DNA of 64,000 bases from contig NC_029525.1 of the NCBI RefSeq assembly GCF_001577835.2, positions 17,792,731-17,856,730 of the forward strand, read 5' to 3'. Position numbers and translations under genes: made by a program. Positions 35,791-48,800 of the stretch are shown in pieces; position 1 is the first letter of the stretch; every line of letters begins with the position of its first letter. Source of the DNA: Coturnix japonica. Its lineage: Eukaryota; Chordata; Aves; Galliformes; Phasianidae. The notes beneath the pieces were generated by a model. It saw only the letters and a list, made by a program, of their open reading frames with translations. It made no database searches and was not told the origin of the DNA.

Positions 35791-38700
35791 TCTCCAGCCT
35801 GTTTGCTCTGGGGGTTGGGAGCAGCGCGGTGCAGGGCCAGCTGCAGGTGAGTGCATTAGAGTGGGACTGTCCCATCACTCACCTCCAGAGGCAGCTGAGG
35901 TCACAGCGGCCACGCAGGTTCAGCTGGGGCAGGGACAGACATCAGACCCAATTACAGATGAGAGCTTCTGCCCTGAAACTCCCATGAGAAAGAATGAGCG
36001 CGAGAAGCAACTCCCCGGCCGCTCCCAAGGGCTAATTGCGGGGAGTAATGAACTAAGAGACACGCGGGGAAAGCCCAAAGGAGTCATTAGCTCTTGGTGG
36101 TGGGAGGGGGACGGGTGCCCTCCCTGCAGCTGGGTTCAGGTGGAGCCCTGGGCTTCCCATGGGGCAGGGGCTGCTGTATGGAGCCCGGTGACGCTCAGCT
36201 GGGTGTGGTGCTGTACCTGCCCTGGGCTGGATGTGGGACATCAGGGCAGAGCCGGGCTGCCAGCTGTGGAGCTGAGGCTGGAGTGGCACCAGGATGGCCC
36301 CAATGCTCCTGGTGAACCCTAAGGCTGAAGGCAGAGGACGGTGCAGCTCCTGAGCAGCTTTGCAGAAGGGCAGCAGTGCTTCCTGAACCACACAGCACCA
36401 CCACGTGTCTGTGGGCAGCAGGGTGTCAAAGGGTCACTCACACCTTTAAGCTAAGGAAGCAAATAAAGGAGAACCCGACCATCTGAACCAGTCTGTCCTC
36501 TCAGCTCTGTGTCCCTGAGACACCCAGTGGGTCCTGGGGGGGGACACTGTGCAGCCATCAGGACCTGCTCTACTCCCACAGGCTGCCCTGGCCCTGAGCA
36601 CCCTGCTGTGTCCTGCTGTGTTTGGGGATCCCATGCATCAGCTCTGCAGGCGGCTGTTGTGCCATCAGTGGGGTCCACCTGCAGCCTGGCACATGGAGCC
36701 TGACCCTGCAGTGCTGAGGTGCACGTGGGGCAGCAGCACAGTGCAAACACCAGGATCTGTGCAGGATGGCACAGGGCTCAGTGCCTGGGGTGGCTGCAGG
36801 CACTGCAGCTCAGCCCAACAGAGAGCTCAGCAATAAAGATAAGGCAGATGAAAGAGGAGGGGAAGCTTCGTTTGTCCCAACTCAGAGAGCTGGGCAGCTG
36901 ACCATAAATCCCTCTTGTTTATACAGAAAGGGGCCACAGGGTTTTCCACTCTCCACCCAATTAAAAAACAAAAGCTGTGAGCAGAGCAGCTGATAACAGC
37001 CTGGGGTGGCCTTGTTGCCCCCAGGCTGCTCTGCTTTAACCTGGGGGCTGTCGCTGGGAGATGCCGTGGTTCAGGTGTGCAACATCCATCACAGCAGGGA
37101 CTCACATGGGGCTGATGCAGGGACCAGCCATGCAGAGGGGTCACAGATCTGACAGCAAGAGACAGTGTCGTCCAGCAATAACAAATGCTGCAACAGGAGA
37201 AATATTCTTGGAACAACAGCTATCTGCTTTGCCTGGAACCTGCCACACTTAGAGACCAGCTGATATTTCACCTGCAGAGTGTGTACACAGCACAGTGGGA
37301 GCCCTGCGCTGCCAGGGATGCAGCAGTGACTCTGCCCCATCCTGAACCCCCACAGCTCCACTGGGGGGAGAAGCCGGAGCGATGGACGCAGTGCAAGGCC
37401 CAGACTCCAACACACCTGGCACGAAGTGCTCCCTGCATTAAAGCCTTTAGCACCGTCACAAGGCAAACAGACCTTAACAGAAAGGTATGCATGGGCATGT
37501 CTGGGCATCCAGGTGCTATTGCAGCCTGACGAGGCAGCTAAATGCCTTTGGAGAGGTTGTCGCGTGGCAGCGGAGGGCACTGGAGTTGAAGCAAGGACAA
37601 GCAGCCAGCACTGCTGGCAGGAGCAGGAAGAACCCCACACTGCCCTGCACTGCTCATCCGGACATGGAAGCTCCATGAGGACACAGGGCTGCTCTCACCC
37701 TCCTGCTCTCATTAGATGACGCTGTGCTCTGTCACAGCCTTTGATCTCTGTGGGCACTGGGAGGCGTGCAGGAGGGAGGGAGCATCTCTTTGGTCCTTCC
37801 AGCTCCAGTAATGACATCCTTCCACAATCGTGGGAGAAGAAAGCACTTGGAGGATGATTGAGCCAAGCTCCTGAAAGACAGCTTTAAATAAACTAATTAG
37901 CAGGCTGCCTTCATTCCTGGATTTAGCAACACTTCAGTGCAAATTAAAGGTGATGAGCAGCATCTGAGCTGAGCCATGTGCGAGCCTCGCAGTGCTGGGC
38001 ACTCCTCACACCCCTGTGGACGTTGGATGCTCTGCAGCTGCAGGGTGACAGCCATAGGAAGGGTTGGTGCCACCACCAGCCAAGGGAGATGCTTGGAAAA
38101 CACACAGAGTGCTGCTGACAGCATTTCTGCACGTGGGCAAAGGAGAAACAAAGCCAACACAGCCAGGGTGCACTCACAGGAGGGAAGCTGGGATGAAATG
38201 TGCATTGGATTTTATGAGCATATCTCAACCCTGATGGTGCCACTCAGCCACAGCCACTGCCAGGCACCAACAGGAGCCCCCCAGCCCCCAGCAGCTGTAA
38301 AACCTGATGAACTTGGACAGAAGCTGAGCAGTTTTGTGACACCCAGGAAGGCAGCAGAGCCCAGACTGTGCAGGGCTGCAGGAGGGAGGGTTGGAGCAGC
38401 TCTTAAAGGGCTCCTGTGTCCTTGGGGGTGATGGGCACAAGGTCAGTGAATGCTGCAGATGCTCTCCACAATTTTTTCCCCACAATTAGCAACAATTAGC
38501 AAGCTAATCAGTGGGAGCGACTGGGGCAAGGCTTTGAATAATCCCTGTGCGTGTCACTAAAGTGCATGTAAATCCTTGTGAGCCCTCACCTAAAGCCCAT
38601 TGAAGGTAGCAGGGAGCCACATAAACTGAAGGGATTGGGCTCAGGCTCTGCTGGGGGCAGCTGAGAGCTCTGTGCTCCCCAGCTAAGCAGCTCATCTCCT

Positions 38701-39137
38701 GCAGGGGGATCACAGCCACCACCCAGCCCACAGCAGGGAGTTAAGATAGGCAAGAGGAGGGAGAAAAGGTGAATTTAAACAGATTTCACTACTGCCTTCA
38801 TAGCAAGTCTTGTGTTTTTAATGAAGAGATCCACACCATGCATGCCTCTGCAAAGCACAACTGCTGCCAAGTACCTGCACATCCAGCTCAGCTCTGCCAG
38901 GGAAGTGAAACCGCATTCTCAGTGCTTAGGAACCATGGAATGAGCCCAGAGGAAAAGCTGCCCTCACCGAGATCAGATACACCAGCTTTAACTAACAGTC
39001 CTTAGAATTAGGGACAAAGCACCTCCCAGTTAACACTGCAAGCTTCATGCCCATCGTAGCACACAGAACGCAATGCAATAGAACACTGCCAGCGGTGACT
39101 AATCCAAAGAGAAATCAAACACTTGAAATTAAAAAAC

Positions 39138-39143
39138 TTTATT
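39138..39143 (-). terminator. MORF4L1 distal poly(A) signal AATAAA
   Basis: TTTATT on the plus strand reads AATAAA on the minus strand, about 585 bp after the stop codon. It is the last signal before intergenic sequence. Confidence 0.65.
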
Positions 39144-39590
39144 TGAAGATTCATAAAACAGCTCTGTGAAAGACCAACATTCCCAAGACACTATGACAGG
39201 ATATCACCTACTGTTAGAAAACTAACAAAAATTACAATTCTACTAATAAAAGCATACATTTACAGACCAAACATTTGACTTCCAACACCAAGAAGTAAAT
39301 GGGTTTGAGAGTCAGACTAATAGCACCAACACCGGTGATCACAACCCTCACAGCTCCCAGCCTGGCCTTGCCATCACTGACTGTGCCACGAAGGTTAGTC
39401 AGGCAAATCAGGCCTGTGAGCACTGAGGAGTTTATACAATGGAATACCACACCTGCATTCTTTTTACATTCCACTGATGCAAACAGCAAGCCAGAAACAC
39501 TAAAGAGCCTCCAATAAACTCCAATCTTCCATTTCAGTACAAGAAAGATTTCAGAACTTAGAAATGGCAGCTCCATATTCAACACACAAC

Positions 39591-39596
39591 TTTATT
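39591..39596 (-). terminator. MORF4L1 proximal poly(A) signal AATAAA
   Basis: A second AATAAA on the minus strand, about 130 bp after the stop codon, is followed by AG-rich and GT-containing sequence. It could produce a short 3' UTR form. Confidence 0.45.
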
Positions 39597-39723
39597 CACT
39601 TTATGTTCCCACAGTCTGTGCAATAGAGGACATATGTGCAATAGAAAGATGTGAAGAACAAGATGCAGAAGTGGAGAGCGCTATAAGGACCTGACGAGCC
39701 CCTCCTGGTGCAGCAGCACAGCC

Positions 39724-42700
39724 TTACACTGCTTTGCGGTGGTACTCAGGAGGGGCCACTTCGTAGTCGCTGGCACTGAACAATGCGGAGGAATTCTTTG
39801 CTAAGTACCTAGGAAAGATGGTACAGAGGTTAAGATTCCATTCCCAAGGTGTTATTTAGTATCGCAAATGAATAATTAGATGTTTATTGAAATCACATTG
39901 TGCGATTCCAAGAGCACAAACTGACATAACTACTAGAAAGAGTCAGCTGGCCAAAGCAATTAAGGATCTGACAGCTCGTGCCAAAAATCAATTCCAAACA
40001 AGCTGCTGTCAAGAGCTCTTGGCTCCAAGCAAGCACAGGGAGGTGAAGATTAACAGGATAAAACAGTTGACATTGGAGGTCCAGTCAGCTGCTACAGCAG
40101 GAACCAGCTCCTGCCAGTAGTTGTGAGGCAGGGACAGGACAGCTGTCAGCGCACACATGGTGACAGCCACGTGAGCCACAACAAGACAAGCACTGCATGG
40201 CGTTACTCTGCATGTGTGTGTGCAGGGACCTCTGGTCAATGCACTGGCTTCACCTTTCCATCTCTGCTGCTGACAGTACTTCAGCACTTGCCTTTACTTC
40301 AACATCCACAGAATGACTGCTAACTTCAGGGTTACTCCAAGACAACTCAGACCAGGCTGACTCAGTTCCAGCCTTCCTACAGGGCAATACATGTTTTGGA
40401 AGTGCTGAGGATTTCCTTTCAACTTCCAATAGCTTTCTCAATCACAAAGAGGTACGTTAACATTTACTGGCAAACAGCTCAATGGTTTGTTACCCCCAAT
40501 AATTCACAAATCAGTGTTTCCACCACACACTACAATAGGTCACACTACAGTAGTCCACTTACTCTGTTTTCTTGCTGAAAGGTTTGAGAAAGTACTTACT
40601 TTAAGAAGTCATGCAAATAGTTTAACAGCAAAGCCAGACTCTTCTCATCAAGAGGCGTGTAAGCAAGCATAGCTCCAATCCGAACTGTTTCAAAACAAGT
40701 ACTTGAGTTATAAAAAAACATGTCTAAAAGTATTACAGTAAGTCTGAACCTACACTAGCATAGAGAGCCTAGAAATCCATTCCCATATACACAAGCTAAC
40801 CAGAAATGTCCATAACAAATCCTGGGATGACTGAACATAAGGCATAATAAAAGAAGTTGCAGGCTGTGGAATCTGCCTCTCTAATCTCTGCAGTTCACAC
40901 ACACTGCGACTCAAAGACAGGAGAAGGACGCATTCAGATGCTCTTAACCACTGTTAAATCTCTAGGTGATACTCACCAAATAGCCTCAACAGATGTGGGG
41001 CACCATAGACTTGAGACATAGGAGCATCTGGATGATCTGCTAAGATTTCAGCATACTGGGGCCTCTCAAACTTGTACAGCAGCTGCGTTCCCAGCATGAC
41101 ATTGAAGTATTCTTTTATTCCAGCTACAACTTCATTGACTGCATACTCCCTGGTAAACACAGAAAACATTCAAGCCTTGTTCTTACGCCTGGACACAGTG
41201 TTAAATTTGACAGGTTTAACAAACCAAAATTCTGAAGATCTTTTACAAAGCTTGAGATTTTTCCAGGAAATCTGTTTGCAGACCTTGAAATGCGGAATTC
41301 CTCACAGCCGTGCATTTCCAGCCCTCTTTTAGAAACAGCTTTTAACACAAAGAATTGATGTAAACCAAAAAGCACCTTGCTTAGAGTCACCTACTCGAGT
41401 TAGCTTGACTCAGCAGTCATTCAAAGCAACAGTAGACTCCTGTTCACTGGGTGACAATGGGTAGAGAACCACCGAGGTGGCTTCAACAGCTTCCTTTAGG
41501 AAAAAGTGCCAGGGAAGGGGCAGAACGCAGGGAGAGAGCAAATGTTCTGGATGTAGGACTGTGTTCTTGAATGGTGTCCTTGAAGGCCTGGACCACCTAG
41601 GTCTCAAATACCAGGCTGAGCACAGCACTGAGGTATGATTAACAACTCTGCAAGTTTCTTCATGAACGAGACATCCAACAACAACGAGACAACACTGAGA
41701 TCTGAACTGAGATCTGAACTGACTGCTACTTACTTGTTATCAGTATTTCCTCGAGATTTCTTGTAGTTTGCGTAATCCTCTAAAATAGAGTCAACGTTCT
41801 TCTTGGCAGGAAGATAGAAGAGCTGTGGAAGACACAAAACCGAAAATACAAACTGACAAACTTAAACTGATAGACATACAGATATTCTGGAATAAAATTA
41901 ACAAGTCAGTGTGTAAAGCATTGCTAAAACTCCAGCTGGTTCAGTGGTACACATCAAGACACCTAACAGCAGCCACATTCATGTTCTCATTTTGCATTTC
42001 TGCAACTTAAAATCAACCTGAAGATGAACTATTAAAGCAACCCAAGAATCAAAGGTAAGCAGCAAAGCAGACAGATGTCAGCACACCTGCCTACACCAGG
42101 CCACAGACCACGCCTGTACAAGCAGCAGCAGCCTGGACTACTATTTTTCTTGCTTTGCTTCCTGCATCCAGTTCAGCACCCAGGACTGGTAGCAAACAAA
42201 CCTGCTGGGCACCTGCTGGGACCAATAATAATGAACAGTTTTCAGCAACACTTAGTACAACTGGCAAGAAGAATGCAAAGTCATTTCACTTACTAACAAG
42301 CTCCTGAAAAAATATTACATTTCTTACAATGGAAGACAGTTTATTTTAGGCAAAACTGCTCTATCAGGAGTCTTTATACAGATCCAGCTTGGCAGCACAG
42401 CTAAAAATCACTATTCTAAGACCATATTTAGTCAGAGCTGTAGATGCTTCAGTTGCTTTCTGAATGAGTGATGCATAAACAAGACAGGACAGAACATCAC
42501 CTGTAATGCTCATACAGACTAATTCTGTCACCTAAGCAAACTTTTCAAGGCATTCCAATAGGCCAAACACGCTTAGAGGAACATCACAAAACTTGTAATT
42601 ACTTGACATTGAGCTTATGCCCAATTAGACTGATTACAGTCTACAAACTTGCACACAATTCTGCTGCACAGTCCAACTCACAGATGACCTTCAGGTAAAA

Positions 42701-42899
42701 TCCAATTGCAACCAGAACTGTCAAGTAAGGCTTCTGTCAAACTCTATGAGGGATTTTGCTGCACTGCACTCAAGTGAGATATGAATTCTAAAATTACCTG
42801 TTTTTGCCTGGTGATCAAGTCCCAGTCATCTACCAGCCACGGTTTCAACTCTTCTGGGATTTTCACCTTTACTTCAACTCTGTTCATAAATGTTTCTTC
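39724..42899 (-). CDS. MORF4L1: MORF4L1 MRG-domain exons 8-12
   Basis: Five exons encode residues 147-323, almost the whole MRG domain. Exon 8 starts [20 protein letters not shown], exon 9 [20 protein letters not shown], exon 10 [20 protein letters not shown] and exon 11 [20 protein letters not shown]; exon 12 ends KAV and stop. This domain docks PALB2, MRFAP1 and MSL1/Sin3-type partners in known family members. The only differences from human that I notice are conservative, such as NSSALF for NSATLF near the C-terminus. Confidence 0.97.
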
Positions 42900-45800
42900 C
42901 TGGGGAAAAAAGAAAGTGGATTCACACTAATTACTTTCAGATAACCAATTGAGATAAGGCACTCATCCCATCCTTTCCACAAAGGAAATACACTACAGGA
43001 GTAAAGAACTGCTAAGTCATCTCTTGGGGGAGCAGGGAAATAGCTCAGGTTTTAAGGCCACCTGGCAGGCCTAGCATTTCAAGAAGCTGTAACAATTCAC
43101 ACCGCCATACTGCAGGATAAAGCACTGCTGTCTGTGTTTCTGAGCAAAGCAGCTCTTCTGTTCCCCATCAAAAATCCTGTAGGAGAATCATACACACATA
43201 CACTTTCCACTGTTGGATCTACTCGTGCCCTTTTCTTCCTAGGAGGCTGAGGAGTCTCACTGCTGCTGCTCCCTTCTCCAATTCCAGGAGCTGTACAGAA
43301 GAGAAACAGTGTGCTGTGTAAGAAGTCTGGTAAGGCCATAAGAAATAGCAATAAAAAAAAAGGAACTTTTGGAACCAACAACTCAGCTATGCAGACATGT
43401 CCCATCCCAGTATGAAAACTGAGGTTTGACTTAATAGTGAGAATTATTTCAGCAGATCAATGGGAATACCATTCTATTTCCAAGGGGTCTAAATCATGAC
43501 AGACTGGAAGAGTCCATGTACAAAGCAGCAAATTATACAGTCCTGTTTTATTAACTAGCAAATAATACAGAAGAGACACCTGAAGTCCAGGAGAAGCACC
43601 ATAAGTTGACAGGAACTAAACTCAGTGGGGGCAGATTTAAGGTCTTATTCCAGCTAAGAATCCTTCCCTAACAAAGTATATCCACTTACACACACAATAA
43701 AGATGTACTTACTTTTCTGCTTGTTCTTTTTTGTTTTCCTGCAAGAAGAACACAAATTATTGCAAACATAAAAATGAAAGTACTGAACGAATTGAAAGCC
43801 AGAAGTACAGTAAGTTCAGATCCACAAACACTCAGGGGCCTACAAAGAATTTAGAAAACAACAAAAGGAGATTATTTACCACCATAATACTGATGCTTCA
43901 AGATTCCTGTGGAACAAAGGGTGGTGTTCTCTTTTTGGGGATTAATTCAACTCAAATCTACAGAAGACAGGCCATGAGTAGTTCCAAAAAACAAGCATCT
44001 TAAAGCACTCCTAGCCATCATTACCCAGGAACATTCACCAATGCTTCGTATTTCCCAAATGCTTGTAGAGGTGCTATTTCAGCATTTCAGAGATCTCTCA
44101 AAGACAGAACAAAGGACAAGGGAACATCAGACAGCTCAGCCAACTGACTGTCCTGCAGAGTACTGGAAGAATGATTTCACCGCTTCAGCAGCACCATCAG
44201 AATTCATTGTGTGCATCAAATTGCATGGACTGCCTATCATGGCATCAAAGTTCAGGGGAGATCACAATTGAGATCACAATGCCTCTCACTCGTAACATCT
44301 GGAACAACACTGAATAGCAGCGTCCCTAATATTTATCTTCTTCCAGATGCTGCTCCCAAAATGTGCTGTACATACTTCAAACTTCCCCCAGTCCTCATTT
44401 GTATTCCAAACTGAGGGTCATACTGAGAAACTTACGTGCAAACATTTTACAGACACCTGCCATGCAATGCCTGCTATATGCAAATATTCAGATAAGTCCA
44501 GAGATATTAGAAACAAAAATTAAATTGCCCTAGCAGGTTTTCATTATTTGAACTTGGTATATTCACTGATTTTATTCATTTACTAAGAAAATTGGAACTA
44601 AGAGCATTACCAGCCTTGTTCCCATTTGTTTATTATTAACAGGAGTCCAATTAAACCCCTCAGAAAGTAAAAGAAATTCTGCGTGCCAGATCCCAGATGA
44701 TGAGATAAAGCTTTGTAGCAGCACATTATTATTTCTTTGGAAGCTCATCACCACGTGAAGTGACACTTGTGTGTCTTTCCTTCCAAACCTACAGTGAACA
44801 AGCAAAAATGGAGTTCAGAAAATTGCTGTCAGGATAGAAAACAGTTTTAGAGCGTCAGCCTAGCAGAGTCTTAGCAAAGAGGTGTAGGCAGGCCACATAA
44901 AATACTCTAAGAATGACCATAATAAAGACGGTGAACTACAGCTGAGCTACAAAATCACTGAGTCTAGCATAAATCCACACTGGGCAGTTGCTTGTACTCT
45001 CCCACCTCTTTCTTTATTTCCTGATTCTTTATATTTCAAGGTATACACCTTTGCAGCAAGTCAAAGCAGCCATCTGTTTGCAGTCTAAAAGACAAATCTC
45101 AGTTAGCAAACAAACAAAAATCTCAGGTTAGAGACAAAGCATTGGCACTTGGCAGACCTTCAGCAGCTGGTCCAGAATAACTCTTCACTAGGTTAGAACA
45201 GCTGTGCAAGACAAAATGCTTCTGTTGTGTGGAGGAATGTAAGCATGCAGTGCACTCAGTACCCAGGAGAGAGATGTATTTGTATACAGATGGTGCAGAC
45301 AGCCTTACTGAGAGAACCTGGAACCTAGGAGGTGCAGCACATCTTAAGCAGACTCAATGAGACACACAGCTGAGAACACCATATATGTTCCTTGTGATGG
45401 CAGACAACAATCTCCTGCAAGGGAATTCAAGTCCTGAAGTGATACAAAAAATGAAATACAGCTAGCACAGATAAAACACATCTTTTTGTGCCACTACACG
45501 CATTATCAACAAGCCCAAGAACACAGTCACAGCAGCATGAGATCTTTGACTGATTTCACATTCAAAGTACAGCCTGTCTGCAAGTTTACATACACCTCAG
45601 AATGGCATTTCCATGTAGAATTAACCAACATCAAAACTAAGAAGCAACACGGAACTGCCAGGGAAGTTCCTGCAGAAAGCTTTAATTAAGACTAATCTCA
45701 GAGAACCACCAGGTACTAAAGACCTCACAGATCAAACATGAAGGACAAGTCCTACTATAATCAGACATTACCTCCCCAGAGCAGGAAGGTCAGCAATCAG

Positions 45801-48800
45801 AGTTCTGGGAGGAAGGTAACCCAGACCTCACTGCAGCATTTTGGTTAAGCCAAATGAGGACAGGCACCTACATGCACAACACTCCAATATTAGCGATCAA
45901 AAAATGACATGCAACTAGAAAGCCAAAAATTAAGTGAAGATGCTGACACTACAAGATCTGAAATCGCACAGAAACAAGATGATCAGCAGGAAATGAATAC
46001 AACTACAGCTTACAGAGCAGCTCAATGCAATGAAGTACTGTAAATCAAGGCTGAGACTCAGAAGGAAAGTAAGTAGGCCATGCATAACACTGAACTTTCA
46101 AGTGCAATATCTAAAACAAGATGGTTTTCACAAACAAATTGTGAGACTAAGGAGGGTGCCAAAGAACGTATGCTGAAAGCCTGCACCTCACCCTTCAGAA
46201 CACCCATCAGAACAAAGACACTCCATGTACTTGTCAAACCCCTCAGACATCACCTCAAGTAGCTAGTAGTGTTAGCACAGAAGAGTGGGCATCAGTGCTC
46301 AGATCCCTGAAACAGCGTCTTCTGGAGTTACGTCAGTAGAAAACAACAGCAGCCTACACAGACTAAAGACATCAGGGGAAACAAGACATTGGAAGGTTTA
46401 CATACTTCACAAGTGATGGGAGTCTGTGACCACCTAGTTTAAAGTTCGGTGGACAACTACAAGAGCTTTACTTTCCCCAAATCCTCACGAGCCTCCCTAC
46501 AATAGCTGGTTAAGACACAAGTAGCAGAATGAAGGTAGGCTACTACTTGGGTCTCAGGGATTTGAGCCTGAAGACATTTGTGAGCACCACAAAAAGATGA
46601 ACGGGGTGCCAGTTTGCTCACAACACAATGACAAAGATGCAGCTGAGCTGTAAAATAAATAAATAAAATCTTGAAGTCTCTCCAAATATGAGGCAATTAG
46701 TAATAAGAACTTAAATGAAAATAATCAAGTATGGAAAATACGTATGTTGAAAAGAGCCTGGCAGCTTCCACTGCTCAAGCAGCTCGTTCACTGAATTGCT
46801 CTGAGGAACAGCACTCCTATCGAAACTCAATTACAGCATCCAACACTATCAGGAAAAGGACAAAACCCACGTTAGAATTGTGTGTATCTTCTGTGCACAG
46901 TCAACAACCTGAGCTTAGAGGGCACACAAAGCTAGAAGAGGTTACGAGAACAAGAGTAACCATCGGGCAAGAAAGAAGAGCAGAAATATTGTAGGGTTAT
47001 TATTAGAGATAAAGGATGAAGATGGAAGAACTAATTATTCTTTCCTCATAAAAGAAATGGACTGTAAAACCCAAGTGGGACGCATCAAAAAAGACAGAAG
47101 AGTCACCCTCCTTCCTTCCTCCCCAACTCAGCACATCACTCAATTGGAGGGAGAAGCATTCTGCCATTGAATGTTGTAGATGCCAGAAGCCCAAATGCTT
47201 CGAAAGTTCTGAGTATAGAAGAGTCCTAGATCCATCACATGGATACAGCCTCCAGCTCTGAAGCTCCTTAGTTACAGAATGATAGATGCAGAAGTGGTAT
47301 TTTTTGGTAGAAAAGCATCATTTGACTCACTTGAGGACTGTCCCTAAGTACCTCGCTAGTGACTACCAGGCAGCAGAGCAGGTTAGGAATACCCCCAGCT
47401 GGAGCTCACATTCATTACAGTATTGCTACAGCTCCAAACAACTGGCATGTAGACAGTGGTTGTAAGCTATGTGGAACCTAGAGGACTTATAGAGTAGCTT
47501 CTTCAAGAGCTACTAGCCATGCCAGTGATAGTAAAGGATGCTGGAGAAGACATGCAGCCAGAGCTGCATGTGACATTTTCAGCTTAAGAACTAGACAACA
47601 ACTTCCATGTTTAAGTTGAAACACTGTTTTGAAAGCATCTCAGATGAGACTGCTTGTAAATGCCTCATTAAGAAAGCCCAGAAGCTCTTCTCAAATTTGT
47701 TGTCAGTGCCACATCTTCACTCCAATATTTTAGGCTGCCCTTCTTACTTCCTAAGCACAGGCTAACAGCTTACTTGTTTTTACATGATAATCATATTATG
47801 CTCATCAAAAATAGCATAAATTCTTAGCAGCTGTTATTCAACAGTGCCATACATAAAGCAGTGTGAGGAAGCCAGCATCTGTAGTGTTGTTCTTTGCTTT
47901 TCAAAGCTCACTATAACCATACAAATGCTTATGCTTTTCTAGTTAGTATAAAACAATTGACTCATTTCAAAACAACTGTGTACAAACAGCATTTCATGCA
48001 TATTTCTATTTGATTAAATATTGCTTATTAATAGCCTTAAAAGCATTTTCAGCTCATTGCTGCAATTTACAGAAACAGTTACTGTGAATGGATTTGAGCC
48101 ATTGACAAAAACATAGCAGATTAAAAAGTCCTCACATTTGTAACAGCGTTGGTTGCCCCAGCCCAGCTCTCTGGACTTACAGAACAGCGTTGTTTGTACT
48201 GATTTCCATGGCTCCAGGCTCCAGTAAGCATGCAGAGCAACTGTAAACTTCTAGAACCAGGCAGTTTTAAAGCTGACATCATAAATTTTAACTAGCAGAT
48301 GCCAAATACATTTGACTACCCATGGCATACCCTTCCCCAACTGAAGATGTGGGCATTTCAGAGAAGCTAAAAACCATTAGTCCACACCAGCTTTAACAAT
48401 GAAAGAACAACATAGGGCAGCACTTAGAATTGTTAAGTCAATTGCTACCAAAGCTTACATTATTACAACTGAAGACTTTAAGAGTCTCTAAAAGAAATCT
48501 ATGAAAGCAAGGAGGTTTGGATTTCAGGATGAAAATCCTGGTTTGACAATCCATCCTTAACTCACCGCGTCGATATGGTAGGGGTCTCCAAACAGCAAAC
48601 AGTATGCGCTCCATCTCGTCTGAAAAATCTAGGCACAATGGGGGTTGAGTTAAGGAAAGAATGTCAGACCCAGCGCTCAGCCTTTACGAGAATCTATTTC
48701 AGATTCAAAAATGTACCTTCTTAGCAGCATGTTATAGATTTACTGAGCATTCCTGGAGGATAAGTTGTTCTTACACTATTATCTCCTTTTCACTACTGTT

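Larger units (their letters stand above)
31360..39110. other. Intergenic gap between UACA promoter and MORF4L1 3' end
   Basis: Nearly 8 kb separates the two minus-strand genes. I find no exon chain, RNA gene or recognisable transposon. The open frames are short and overlap on both strands. The region holds a 20-bp tandem repeat at 35001 and a CpG-retaining stretch near 35590-35790. Parts (about 34.5-38.5 kb) are fairly GC-rich but not CpG islands. Confidence 0.6.
39118..39723 (-). other. MORF4L1 3' untranslated region
   Basis: It follows the TAA stop (39726-39724) and extends about 600 bp to the distal poly(A) signal. It is AT-rich. A proximal AATAAA (39591-39596) would give a 3' UTR of only about 150 nt, so two mRNA 3' ends are likely. 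Confidence 0.75.

Noticed and set aside
47700-47810. C-box-like TGATGA and D-box-like CTGA on the minus strand in MORF4L1 intron 5, considered as a C/D snoRNA.
   Set aside because: The boxes are about 100 nt apart and the ends do not pair into a terminal stem; no second box pair.
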